The notes beneath the pieces are model-generated. The model did no database searches, was not told the origin of the DNA, and saw nothing but the letters and a program-made list of their open reading frames with translations. DNA of 54,270 nucleotides, taken from contig NW_020170446.1 of assembly GCF_000524195.1 (NCBI RefSeq), forward strand, positions 144,653 through 198,922. Reading direction: 5' to 3'. Origin of the DNA: Echinococcus granulosus. Its lineage: Eukaryota; Platyhelminthes; Cestoda; Cyclophyllidea; Taeniidae. Of the stretch, positions 23,408-35,800 are shown in pieces (position 1 is the stretch's first letter; each line of letters opens with the position of its first letter). The translations under genes were made by a program, and so were the position numbers.

Positions 23408-23644
23408 GTGTTCGAGAAAATTTACAAAAGAATAATAAAGAACCTTTTAAAGGGCGAGAGGCCGTTTGATGATTTGGATATTTATTTAACTTTCGGTTTT
23501 GTTATTAGCCTATTCAAGGCCCTCGCCATTGTCCCCATTCTAGGCGCCCTGGTCTCCGGATCATTTTATAAGTGTGTTTATTACGAGAGAGTTATAAGGC
23601 GGTACACTAATCACTACATCATGGATCTGTATCAACGTAAATGA
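23408..23644 (+). CDS. Unassigned ORF with two hydrophobic segments, possibly a terminal exon
   Basis: A frame of about 77 residues, ending in a TAA-like stop after YQRK, that looks coding-like: a basic N-terminal part (KIYKRIIKNLLKG), a hydrophobic stretch with FGFVISLFKALAIVPILGAL, and a polar tail. There is no in-frame ATG; the frame is open to GTG and could start after a TAG acceptor at 23404-23406. A short ATG frame at 22634 (MADEGKGTRGITKEDAGRDK) on the same strand could be an upstream exon, but the phases do not obviously agree. I recognise no family. It may be chance. Confidence 0.25.
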   Translation: MFEKIYKRIIKNLLKGERPFDDLDIYLTFGFVISLFKALAIVPILGALVSGSFYKCVYYERVIRRYTNHYIMDLYQRK

Positions 23645-23862
23645 AACATGTACGATCAATTATTGATTACACTGTCTTCCCTTCACGCACTTTCCCGTCC
23701 CCGTATAACATTATTTTTGTCATTGAGGCTTTCTAGTCTAAAGTAGATAACTTCATGTGATTGACTTATATAGAATCCAAATCCTTTTGGGTTACACGAA
23801 ATAGTGAGGATTATACGTTTTCTTGTTTCTGATTGGTTAATACTTGGTTACACAAGCCTACT

Positions 23863-26800
23863 ATGAGGGGCTCCAGAAAGAGTAGGTGCTAGTGTTTTCA
23901 CTATTTTGGCTTAACTGCTGCTTAATCGTTAAGTTCGCGTACATTATATGCTATAGCATTTGACTATTAACTTTTCTGTGCAGTTGGTCTTACTGCTTCC
24001 TATTGATCTAAATCCCATATTTCACCCCATTGATTTCGCGCCTTTTTGCATCTTCTATAGAGGTCTACACAATGCAGCATTCTAGTTTTGCCATGTGTGG
24101 TTTGATTTTTTTAACTCAAGTTTCTGCACTGCAATCAAGTTACTACTCCACAAATTTTTAGTTTCCAAAAGCTTTTGCATTCAAGCACAGAATTTTTTCG
24201 GATTTCAGATCAACCACCCGCTAGCGGATTTTTTTCACTCATTGGAGCTAAACAGAAACGACCATCCGATGTTCAACGCATCGGGCCGGCTGTTAAAAAA
24301 CCTCGCCTTGAATCACAAGATGGTACGCATATATTATTTTCATATATGAAAGTGATATTAATCGGATGTTACTGATTTCCCCTGCTCTTTCAGTGGCATC
24401 TACGGAGCTAGTGAGTCGTGTGGAAACCCTGTTGGCCAGTGGCAACCTGGTTGAAGCAGAGGCTCTCATAATTTCTGTGTTGAATCATATCTATGCCAAC
24501 GCCACCTCTACCGCCTCCCTCGCCTCATTTGGCAGCCTGGCCCTCACACGATCCGCCGGTCTAGCATCCTCCCGACTGCCCCCTGCCTACACCGTTGGTC
24601 TATTGGTCATCGCTAAGCACGCTAGTGGACCTAGTCTCTTTGCCCGACCTGCGGTGCTGGAACTGCTCTATTCCCTCCTTGCCCTCTCACCCCGCGATTT
24701 TGGCATGCCTCGACTGCCTACCTCGGCGATGGCGAACTTTGCTGCGAGGTCACGTGGGCTTTATGTAAGCCTAGTTTTTTATCGTTACGTTGGCGTGCAG
24801 TTTGTAGTGCTGAGGTTTTCTTCTTTTTATAGGCGTTTGTGGCGAACTTGTTGTTGATTGCCCTCGGTAATCAGTCAAAGTGGCCACCAAGGTTGGTTAA
24901 GGTATGTTCTTTCTCATTTAACTCGTTATCACTCTTAACTCTGCATGGTGTCTGAGCGTATCATCATGGTCAGAACTACTGGAAACACATTTTCTTACAT
25001 GTCATATACATAAAATAATCTTTTCGGTATACTATATCAGATCATCCATTTCACTGATACCATTTGTTGATATTCATTCGACCTGGTCATTAAAATTCCT
25101 TTGTGTAAGGTTTTGTAATATTTAGTCTTGCCCGGTAAGACCCATGTTGAAGTGGTGAATATTCTATACAAAAGTTTTGCTGGATGATACCAGTTTCCGA
25201 TTTCGGCCCAGCTCAGTAGTTGTGAGTAATTGATGTTGGAGATGTGGGATACTTCAAAACCAGTCAAAAATCAACGTAAAATTTCTCACTTTCTCCATTT
25301 GTCTTATATTTGAAACAAATCTCCCCTTTTAATCATCGGCCGGCCATAGATTGGTTTTTATTTAAGCCTTTTACGCCCCTTACGCGTGCTTGGATGGTGA
25401 AACGGGACATTTCTCGGTGAGTTTGATCTGAAGGTAGCTTGACAAATAAATAGAGTTTGTCGACAATTTTCTTTTGTGTGGCATTTCGCTTCTGCCCTTC
25501 TCATGTGTTCCACTCTGGTCTGGAGTCATCAGTAACTGTTTGCTAGAGTTGTGTAAGTATGAAAGGCTACCGTCGTTTGTTTTCATAAATTTTAACTTTT
25601 AGTAAATTACCATAGTACAAAGACACCTTTTAGTGCTTTTAGTCTCTTTTAGAGTTCTTTATGCGATGTCCCGAAAGTGGTGTTTCCCTAAAAATGTATT
25701 TGACTTGTAAAATGGACTGTGTTAAGTCAATTTATTCTTGAACCGCGGTTATTTGTATGATACTGGAACACGGTCTCATGTTCAGATGTTTATACATCAA
25801 TTATGCTCATCACTTCACCTTGTGGTCGCTAATCGTGACTGCAAAATGTCTCTCGGTGCTGTTTAGATTTATTTATTCAGATGTTCCCATGGGGTATTCG
25901 AGTAATGCCGAGGTGGTCAAATATACCAAATATAATGTTGAGTCATTCTTAAGTTCATCGCATCGGAATATTGTTTCATAATTTTCTATCGAATCGGTTT
26001 AATAAATGAACCGTCAGCTTTCGGAGAGGTCGGATGATTTTGGCTTTTACCCAAATTGGTTTAATTCGCTGCACCATTGAGGGTCTCACCCGTAAAGTTG
26101 CTTCATTTTGCTTGTTGCACATTTCCGTCTATTATCGTGTTACTGAGAACTGACAAACAACACGTTAAGTGATTTGTTTTCGACATAAATACGACGGGAA
26201 AATAAACTCACAGTGGTATACTTCTTAGGCCTTGTTTTATAAGTCACTTTTTCTGTCAAAATTTACGGTCAGCAAATTGGCCACTGTTTTGAGATAATGT
26301 TGGAAATTGCCGCTAGTTTTCGTAAAAAGTGATCCAAATAAGGGACCATTACTGGCAGCATAAATATCACAATAAGCATACTACTCTAAATAATTCATTA
26401 TGTCGGTACCTGATCGCCTTTCACTCAGATCTATCTGGAGGATAGCCTCTCCGACCGTCTTTGGGTGGATCTCGACGAGTGTAAGGCCTTCGTGCTCAAC
26501 CTCGAGACCGCTCTGCCTCCAGTGACAGGCGATCCGCGGGGCCTCTTCACTCTCCTCTGCGCCAGTGGACCTCCTGTACCAGGGGTGCAGGCAGTTCTTG
26601 GTCTTAATCTGCCCTCAGCTACCGCCACCACCGCTCCACTTCTTACTCCCGCCGCATCTCTTGATTTAGCTGAGGCGGTGGCTACGGCACTACACGCCAC
26701 GCGAACCTCGCAGTCTGCCAAGGTAACTTCCGCATAATTCATTATTAGGAAGTCAGCCATGTCGATGTCTTTCTTCTGTGACGGTTTTACAGATGTGTTG

Positions 26801-29800
26801 GAATTTTGCATTAGTTTGCTAATACCACTAATATTGTATTATTTATACTGTCTCTGAAAGAATGAGATGCGCTAGTCTGCAAACAGATGGATCAGTTCCC
26901 GCTTAGAACTAATTATCCACTAGAAGTTGGCTGTACATTTCTCAAGCAACAAGATTAGAGGTAAGGGGTGTATGGCCATAGCACCATTAGCCATCTTGAT
27001 CTGCTTTTTCAGGTTATCCATGGCGGCGACCCAGCACGCCTAGTCTCGCCACGCTTCGAGTCGGGTCGCAGTGCAGTGGAGGGTATTATTGTCACCACCC
27101 TGCGAGAAGCCCTTTCACGTCGCAGCTCGAGCTCTACAGGCTTGGGCCACTCCCTTGCCTCCTCTGCTGATCCCTCTGGACCCAGTGGTGAAGTAGTGCA
27201 CACTCGCTGCCTCATTCGGACCCTCGCTATGGCTGCTGGTATCCCGGAAATCCGCTCACTTGCTGCTCAGCGACTCGAACCATGGCTCACGGTGAGTGAA
27301 TTTAAGAGCGCCTTTCTATCCTTTCATCGCACCCAACATACTCGTTGCCAGCATCATATACACTGACATACTGATCTTATTTGGGCCTTCGTGTCACAAA
27401 TGTGCGACATGTGCTCCCTATCTATCTATTTGTGGCAACTGATTGTACCAAATCGTGCCGTGGGCAGATTGGTTATGTTTAAAAAGGGTAGATGTAAGTT
27501 TCTTTATTTAAGGTTGTTTTTTTGAACGGCTGTGGTGGCCGATTTTTATCGGCGACTCTGGTAGCAAACGGGCTGAAATGGCGGAAACAGTTGATATGGG
27601 ACTTGTGCTACTGACTGTTAGAAAGACTGGAAGCAATTTCTCATTTTTATATCCACTAAGTTAAAGCTCATAGTGGCTTTTTTTAAGATTATGCGAAAAC
27701 TGCTAACAGAGACCCTTAATACAAAGCTAATGGTCGACGAGTTGAGAGAGTAAGACAGGTAAAGGGTGTTTTTTGTTTTTAAATATCTTCTTTGCTGATA
27801 TGGCCAGTTTAACGCTTTGCAAGGATTTGATAATAGCTGAGCTAAGGTTCTATCGAGAAGCCGTGGGAGTATTCAAGATCAGGATGTCAGAACACTGAAG
27901 GTTAATTTGATTGTCAGTCGATAGTGATGAAGCCTATAGAATGCATATAATCCTGACGTCTTCCAACAGTATCGGTTTGTTTATGTCAATCCGATCCACC
28001 TCTGTGGCTGTTTCCAGTTGGTTGCGGTCGACATCCAAGGAGTCGTGATGTCGAAATGAACAATGACTTTTGACTTTTCTGAATATAAATAACATTGGTT
28101 GCCTCCGATTGTTGAGGCGAATGAGCCAGCGACTCGTACTACGCATAGGTGCAAAGATGGATTATTAAAGCTCCTTTTATTTGGTCGATTGCTCATGTTT
28201 CTTTAAACATTTGCTTGGTTGGCTAGTGCTGTGGTGATTTATTCTAAATTGTCGAATATTATTAGAATGGTAATTGTGCCTGCTGTTGCTTCCTCTAGTT
28301 CACAATACAGTGCCATAGTTGTCTCGAAACTAGCATTGATTAAGTAGCTAGTGGTCTGTCACTTCGTAATGGTAGTTTGTGGCTCGAGTGATTCCTTTCC
28401 AATTACAAATCACAGGCCATGAATCTGGAGAAATGAGGCCCCTTTGCCTTCTTGTCTCTAGCGATAGTTCACTCTTCAATACAATGCCCAATTTATCCGT
28501 TGCCAATGTGTTTCCCTTTTAGAACCCCAAACTTCAAACCTTAGCAGTCGGTTTGTTAGCTATAGTGGTGGGCAATTGCAAGCAGGGCTCCACTTCTCCA
28601 TCCGACATCGATACCATAATCACTGTCATCTTCCGCATTCGACAAAAGCTGCTTAAAGCCAACATCCAGGTAATTCTTCCTCTACTCACGCCACTTCAGT
28701 AAACATCCTAAGCACCATTCTGCATCCCATTTAGGCGGCCGTGCTGGAGAACATTTGTCGACTGGCTGCTGCTGGCCCTACCAACCTGGCAATCCTGGTC
28801 AAATTATGCATGGCCAGTGAGCTGCCGACAATCGCAGCGATTTGTGAGGCAAATGAACAGGCCGCTAAACAGGCAGCGAAACAGCAGCAATCCCAATTAC
28901 CGAGCATGGGGCCACATGCCTCAAGCACTCTCGCATCCATTAATTCGCCCGCAGCCAAATGTTTGGTTGAGACTATTCGAAAATTGTGCTCTCAGTCGGG
29001 TGAGTATAAGTAGATGTGGAATTTTTCTTTCCTAACAATTTAGTAGCCTTGGATGGTACAAATTACTGAAAGTCTGAAAGCGTCGGTGATATGACCTTCA
29101 AAGAACATTACTTGATCGTAACATTTTACCACTTCGATCTGGCAAGCTGGATAGCTTTGCGGCCTAACAAGACACTTGAAATATCGGAGTAACGAAAAAT
29201 ATGAAACCTAGTCGCGATTAACGCCAGAAGAGCAACATTTTTCGCGTTCGTAGTGTTTCGGGGTTAATAATTCAATTTTACATGCATGTTCCATATGGCT
29301 GTGAAATATTTCGCACAGGCATTGGAAATGCGCAGCCACGGCCACGAGAAATGGACGAAGAATACTCTGGCCGATTATCGAAAACCGGAGAATACTAGTG
29401 AAAAGTTCTAAGTTAGACCTGTCTATTGCCTTTTTCATGATAGCCTTAAGTTCAATTAAGTGTGTATCAGACGAGTGTTTAACCATAGAGGTCAGAAGCT
29501 CAAAGTCATTTCCATCGGAGTTAGGCCCATCTGTTTGAGTAGTTTGAAAAATCCCGAGATTGTCAATGTTGTACTGAAAGAAGAGCACTTCATACTTCTA
29601 GCTATAGCCATAAACATGATGATTTGATGGGAACTCACAGCTAAAGGCCAGATGTTGCCGTGGTAATGACTTAAGTGGAGCATGTAACAAGTGACTTAAG
29701 TGTGTAGGCGCAATTTTTCTTCATGATAAAAGTGATTAAGCATCTTGGAACTAACTAATCAGCGAATCCTGCCAGATCTTGATAAATAATGGATATTCAA

Positions 29801-32800
29801 CTGAAAGCAGAGGAAATGATGGATTCGTTTTATTGAACCACCCCATTTACTATATTACAAAAGTTTGACTATTGCTAAAGATAGTAAGAGATTTACAAGT
29901 GGGAATAATCCGTTTCTCATTGTTTCAACAGAAAGTGATGAAGTGCCATCTCACTCCGACTCGGTAACATCAAGTATCAACACGATTGCAGTCAACGCAG
30001 CCGAGGCTGTCGCCAAGGGCCACACCTCTGTCTCCTTTATTTTCCCAAAGCTTTACCAAAGGTTCTCCAGTGAATGGATCAAGGTTGGAGAGAAATTTAA
30101 ATATTACCATGTCACATTTGCTTGAATTTTTATCTACTTGCCTGGGTTGTAGGTGGTAGCGGAGGTCCTCCATGACCGAATAGTCGAAGCCATCACCAAT
30201 TCCAACTCCACATCACCCCAATTCGGCAGTCTTACTGCCCATCCCACGGACATTGAACTGGTCACTCACACTCTTCATATCCTCGCTCCCACGCGGCAGC
30301 TGCTGCGTGACCTGGCCAAGTGGATGCGGGGAGCTTTTGTGCCGGTGGCAACACCCACCTCATCCGTCGGCGGTGGAGGCGGGGGTGGGAGTGGGGAATT
30401 TCTTCCCTGTGCGGAAATGGGCTGCGGCATTCTTCTTCTTGATCGATCCGTCCACCCGGTTTTTGCGGAGTCAGCGGTAACAGTGGCGCAACGCCTTTGG
30501 CAAGCTGGTGGTGGACAAAGCTTTGGACCCTTCACAATACTGCGCTACATCTATGCAGTGGTGCATGTCATCTGTCAGCTGCAGATGCTTTCGGCCACTC
30601 GACCTAGCCTCTGTGATGCGCCTGCTGTTCGGAAGAAGGGTGAGGGAATACTGACTAGGAGAGTCAAAACTTTATCAAAGCTATCCTTGAAAACGTTATA
30701 CGTCGTCACATTCTGAAAGTGGGTTTATCGTGGATGTGCATAAGGTTTGGGGAGCTAGTAGACTAGGTATTATGAGTAGATTCTCGATACTACCGGTGTG
30801 GGAGTCGAGTTGCGGGGGAATAAGAAGGTTTGTGTGCCCAAACACCAGGTTTAGCCGTTGAAGGCGTGAATTTGTGCATGACCACTTTATGGAAAACTAC
30901 ATTAAGCAACCATCTCAAATTCCATACTATCGTAGTAAAGAGTATCGTTGCCACATTGAAGGTATTCCTTTCATTTTTCTGACAGTTACGGGTGCCCCAG
31001 ACCCAGTGAAGCAGCACCAAGCGTGTGTGCGCCAGTTGCGTCTCTACTTTCTTCGGTGGTTCAAGTCCTTCGTGCCAAATCTCATCTCCGCGGCTGCGGG
31101 ACATTTCCCCGCCGTAGCACCGCGCGATGCCTTCGCGCAAATTTCTCTCCTCTTGCGTCGCGCCTTCTTCCTCGAAGTTACGGCGCCTTTCGATATCCCC
31201 CCCACCGCTACCGATTCTGCCTTCTCACCCTTCTATGCCGCGGAGGAGCTCTGGCCTTTGGAACAGAATCAGCGGTGAGTGGCCTCCGAAGATGTCCATA
31301 AGTAGATTTGTTATTAAGCATTCCGAAAGGAGCTGGGGGACTCAGGAAGGGGTTCAGGATCTTCTTGTTGAAATTGTCCACTTCTTCACATTTAGCGTCA
31401 TCTGGAGCTTCCCCAGTGTCATCCTCTTCAGTCGCAAGTTTAGCGAGTCTTCATTTGAGGTAGAATCACACGAGACGAGTGATCTAGACTTAGTAGTAGT
31501 GCATGCCCTGGAACTGAACTGGATTGGATTTGTTGGTATCGCGTCTCCTGATGGATAGGCTGCACTGAGGAGAAGGATTCCTTTCGGTGATAGTGCTGAA
31601 AATTGGGCGATATCCTACAGCAAACGGATCTGTCTAAAAGTAACTTGGAATGTATTGTGTTTCCATGTCCTGATTACAGGTAACTGTGTTCTTATCATCA
31701 TTGCAAATGGTCTCCTTATGGATAATCTCGACTAGCTCAGAGCTCCATTTTGCAAAGCCTAGCTTTCAGGGTAGTTGTCAAAAGTCGGCATGAGTTTGAT
31801 GGTTCTCCTGCTGTTATCTTACGGAAATTGTAGCCGTCCTTATTGGGTGCCTTCCGTTTTCAAAGTTTTGGCATTGTGCTCAAGTTGGCTCTTTGAGGTA
31901 ATTCGTTGTTGAGGTCATCAGAGTAATTATTCTTGGGGTCGTTATGGCTTCTACAAACCTGAATGGGGAAGAGTTGGGAGACTATTGACGTGGTAGCCGA
32001 AGTGACAGGGAGTTGAGCCTTCCATTTTGTTGAAAATGTGTTTTACATAATATCAAAATTCCTGTTTTAGGCCCTTTGTGTGTCACCTGACTTACGTTAA
32101 TCTACCCGAAAAACTGGCTATCCATGTGCTTCGGCATGGTTTAGAATCGCAGTGGGGACTGGTTAGTCCGCCTGATGCAGCTGCCATCGTCTGCGAACTC
32201 ATCTGGCGTTCAACCGCCCTTTCTATCGACAACGGTAACGCTCTGTTTCATTTCAGAATAGTTCATTTGATTTAAACCATGTATAACGCAATCCCCGAGG
32301 GACTCCTAATTCCTCTCCCATCATTTAGTGTGCTTTTGGGTTAACTTTATTGCCGCTCCCTCTCTGCAGGTTCGGAGTCATCAAATTTCAGCAAACTGGA
32401 AGAGCTGATCGACCTGCTTTACGCTTGCTGCTCATTTTGCGCGGATTGTGAATTGCCAAAGTAAATATGCTTGCTTTAGTCACCATCATTGTCACTTTGT
32501 AGCGAGATACCGGAAATGGCCTACAAGGAGCCGTATTGGAAGGTTTCCATGGCATTGGTCGCTCTAGGTACTCATTCTCCAAAAATCTGTGGTGGGTTTT
32601 CTTATCCAAATTTAATGCATCTCTATCAGGACTTTGTTATGTAAATTATTAGCCGATGATCAGCTAAGCTGAATGTCATTGCTTTTTGCTCATTGCAGGA
32701 GCGTATCTGTGGACGAATTATCCAACCGTTCGAAAATTAATGGAAATGGTCATTACGAAGTAAGCCGTCTTGAAACATTTTTTACCACCTTAGTGATTTC

Positions 32801-35800
32801 ACATATCCTCCCTTGAATGCTTCAAGTGATGCGACCTCAGTGGAGTCTGAACGTCTTGTGAGTCCACGTTTCCAAATTTTTAGTATAGGTCCCATCCTTT
32901 ACTACTCATTTCTGTCTATGCCTGTAGAATAAGGAACTTGAAGACCAAATGATTTTACGGCTGGAGGCCTATCTGGCCCGACCCCTGCCTTCAGTTTCAA
33001 CTGTACCACAGCAAGCATCTTCTGACGAGGAGACGAAAAAGGATACCGACGAGGAAAAGAGGAAGACCGTGAAACTGGAGGCAATGGAGCTTGACTCTGT
33101 GGAGAGCTCGTTACCCGTGGTCACATCAGTGGAGTCGCAGCTGATTGGTCAGCTGGTCCAAAATAACCCTAGGGGGGTTTGTCGCTGCCCACCAGTTGCG
33201 GAATTGGCGGCTCTGAAGCGTCTCTCTGAACAACTCGGTCTGCGTCGACGTCTCTGTTCTTGCAGGCAGCCAGATCTGCTGTTGGAGTTGATTATCACGC
33301 AAGGTACCCATTACTGTCTCAGGCAGATTCATCTAGTTGTGGAAGCTTTTTTTCGTCTGTAGCTTTTAGATTTTGTGGCTATTATTAAAATTTGAAAATC
33401 TGTTATTTGGATTTAATCTTTTTTACCGCCGTCATCAACGTGACGCTCTGAGTCATCACTGAATTCATAGTAAAGCCTACCAGTATGGAAGGTTTATTAG
33501 CCTACAGGAGTGCAGAAGCATGAACAAAAGGCAAGAGAACCTTTAGTGCCTGAATTTTTTGCTAAGCTAAAGGAACAGCTAAGTCAAATACCGTTCTGTT
33601 ACACGATAATTGCACTTACATTTCATTTTTCTTTTAGCTCCAGACTTGCCACAACCTTGGGTTATTCAATTGGTTGAGTCGATGTGGCAGAGTATTGATG
33701 TGCTGCCTTTGCAATGTCTAGCAGAATACCTCCTTCACTCAAGTCTTCAGCGTATCCAGGCGGCTGACGAGAAAGCCTTCATGAATGGAGTGACTCTAGA
33801 GGTTCCAGCACCGCCGACCTCTCGACGCCTTAGGGACCAGAGCACCTCTTCGATGGATGCTAACGTTGAAGCTAATGTGGATTTAGAAAAACTAGGCACT
33901 GAAGGTAAACCATGGAGAGGGGTCATTGTTGCGAATTGTCACTCAATCCTGCTAGTTAAGCTGTTTGTTTTTAGGTAGTAAGTGACTAACAAATAAGCCT
34001 TATTAGTGAACGATGTGTTCAGTTGCAGGTCACTCCTCTATTTGGTAAGCGAAAGGGAATACTAAAGGGGTACCTCAGTTTGACCTTGTGTACTTCTCAG
34101 CAGTAGCTTAATATGAAAAGTTTTGCCGCCATCTTAGCGGTAAAGTAGAAATGTTCAATGAACTCTTAGCAAATTACTACCGTAAGTCACAAGTTCCCTC
34201 CTTGCTTTGTCATTTCATTCGGTTGAACCAACCCTGTACGCTTTCCTCTCATTACCCAAACTTTTTCCCTGGCCAGCCCATGGAAATCATCTCTTTTGTC
34301 GTGAGTTGTTTTTTACCATTGGTGCAGCGTTTTTTCCCTGTTCGTTACGCTCTTTCATAAACACTAACCAAATTAATTATTTATATCCTAAAGGTAGGTT
34401 GGTCTACACTGATTGATCTGGGCTGCTGAATTGCAGGCTTCTTTCCCTCTCTACCCTGTAATTAAGTGAACCTCAAACATTTCAACCCACACAAGCGTTA
34501 CATCTTCCGTTTCAGGTCCTTTAACATCTCGACGTGTTCGGCCGGACAGCACAGCAGGCAGTGTCCACGCCTCCGAAAAATTGCCCGTATCTAATGTAGG
34601 GGCAGGACAGGCAGAGCTGAATCGGCGACGCCTCTACAACCGCATCTTGGAGCGTCTGAGACTGCAATCTCGAAGTCCACCTATGGATGTCACCACATCG
34701 GCGACAGGACAACTCGGTCCAGACCGCGCTTCTCAAAATCTTGTTGATAATATCGCTGAAGCGGTGTTGCAATCCTTCGCCAATCGGCTTAGGGATCCAT
34801 CCTCTCTCATTCGACGTGCCGCTCGTTATGTAAGACTTTTAAAATAATCCTCATTTATCTCTGAAAAACCACCTAGGCGGAAGCTGGGAGGGTATGGAAA
34901 AATAACCGGACATCGTGAATCCGAGGTAGAGGCTGGAGAACCTGTTTTTTAACTGAGTCCTTGAAACAGATGTTGTAATTACTAGGGTAACTCTTCACAA
35001 CTATCTTTCTTTAGTGCCTTACCCTACTGGCAGTAGAGGACGTCACAACGGCTAGTATAGTCCAGCCTACTTCAGGACCATTAATCCAGCCTATGGAGGA
35101 GCTACTCATTGTACTACAATCGCTGATCAATCTTCCGGGTCTCTCTGTAGCAGTTGACAGACAGCAGCAACAACAACAGCAGCACATCGAGTCTCTTGAG
35201 GCCGGTACCACCACCGCTGCCACCACTAGAGGGATGGACTTCCTTGGCCTCATTTTAGGCGCCATTCTTGTTGAAGATGACACTACTCCTCTAATGGCCT
35301 ACGTCCTCTTCCTCGGACAGCTCACGGAGATCGCCTCTTTTGTGGTGGGTTACTTTTTACCATTAAAGCTGTGTTTTTTTCCCAATCAGTACCATTCTGT
35401 CGGTGATGAATCACCCTTTGCAGTTGTGAAAATAGCTTTCCCACTTTATTTCACACTGTGAAACGTAGATAGCATAATAGCCGGGAATCTTATTTTGCGA
35501 TTTACAAGACGTGTAAGCCAAATGATAGTTCCACAGAGGACTTCGTAGTCTCCAAACGTGTCGTGTTAAATGTGGTTTCCAGCACCTTTCCCGATCGCGG
35601 TGAAAATGACCCCTCTTGCTTTCATGTTGGTGTTCGCGGTTAAATGAGCTGCTTTGGGAAGGAAATTCAGTTGATATATTGCGCTAAGGACTGAAAGAGC
35701 ACATTTTAAATACGAATAGATTTTCGTAGAGTAATATATAAAAAACAACATTGTGTAGGTGTATGATGTCCTCGTATCATAATAAAAAATCTTCATGTTC

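Larger units (their letters stand above)
20623..23862. other. Repeat-rich spacer between the WDR49-like gene and INTS1
   Basis: Both flanking genes are transcribed away from this 3.2-kb interval, so it should hold two promoters. It contains two diverged copies of one repeat, a 15-base poly-C tract, and a few short plus-strand open frames between 22634 and 23644. An inverted CCAAT-like sequence (GATTGGTTA) lies at 23831-23839, just before the proposed INTS1 start. No larger gene was recognised. Confidence 0.5.

Noticed and set aside
26431..26811. 126-codon minus-strand frame rich in Arg, Ala and Ser
   Set aside because: Antisense shadow of the GC-rich INTS1 exon 26429-26722.
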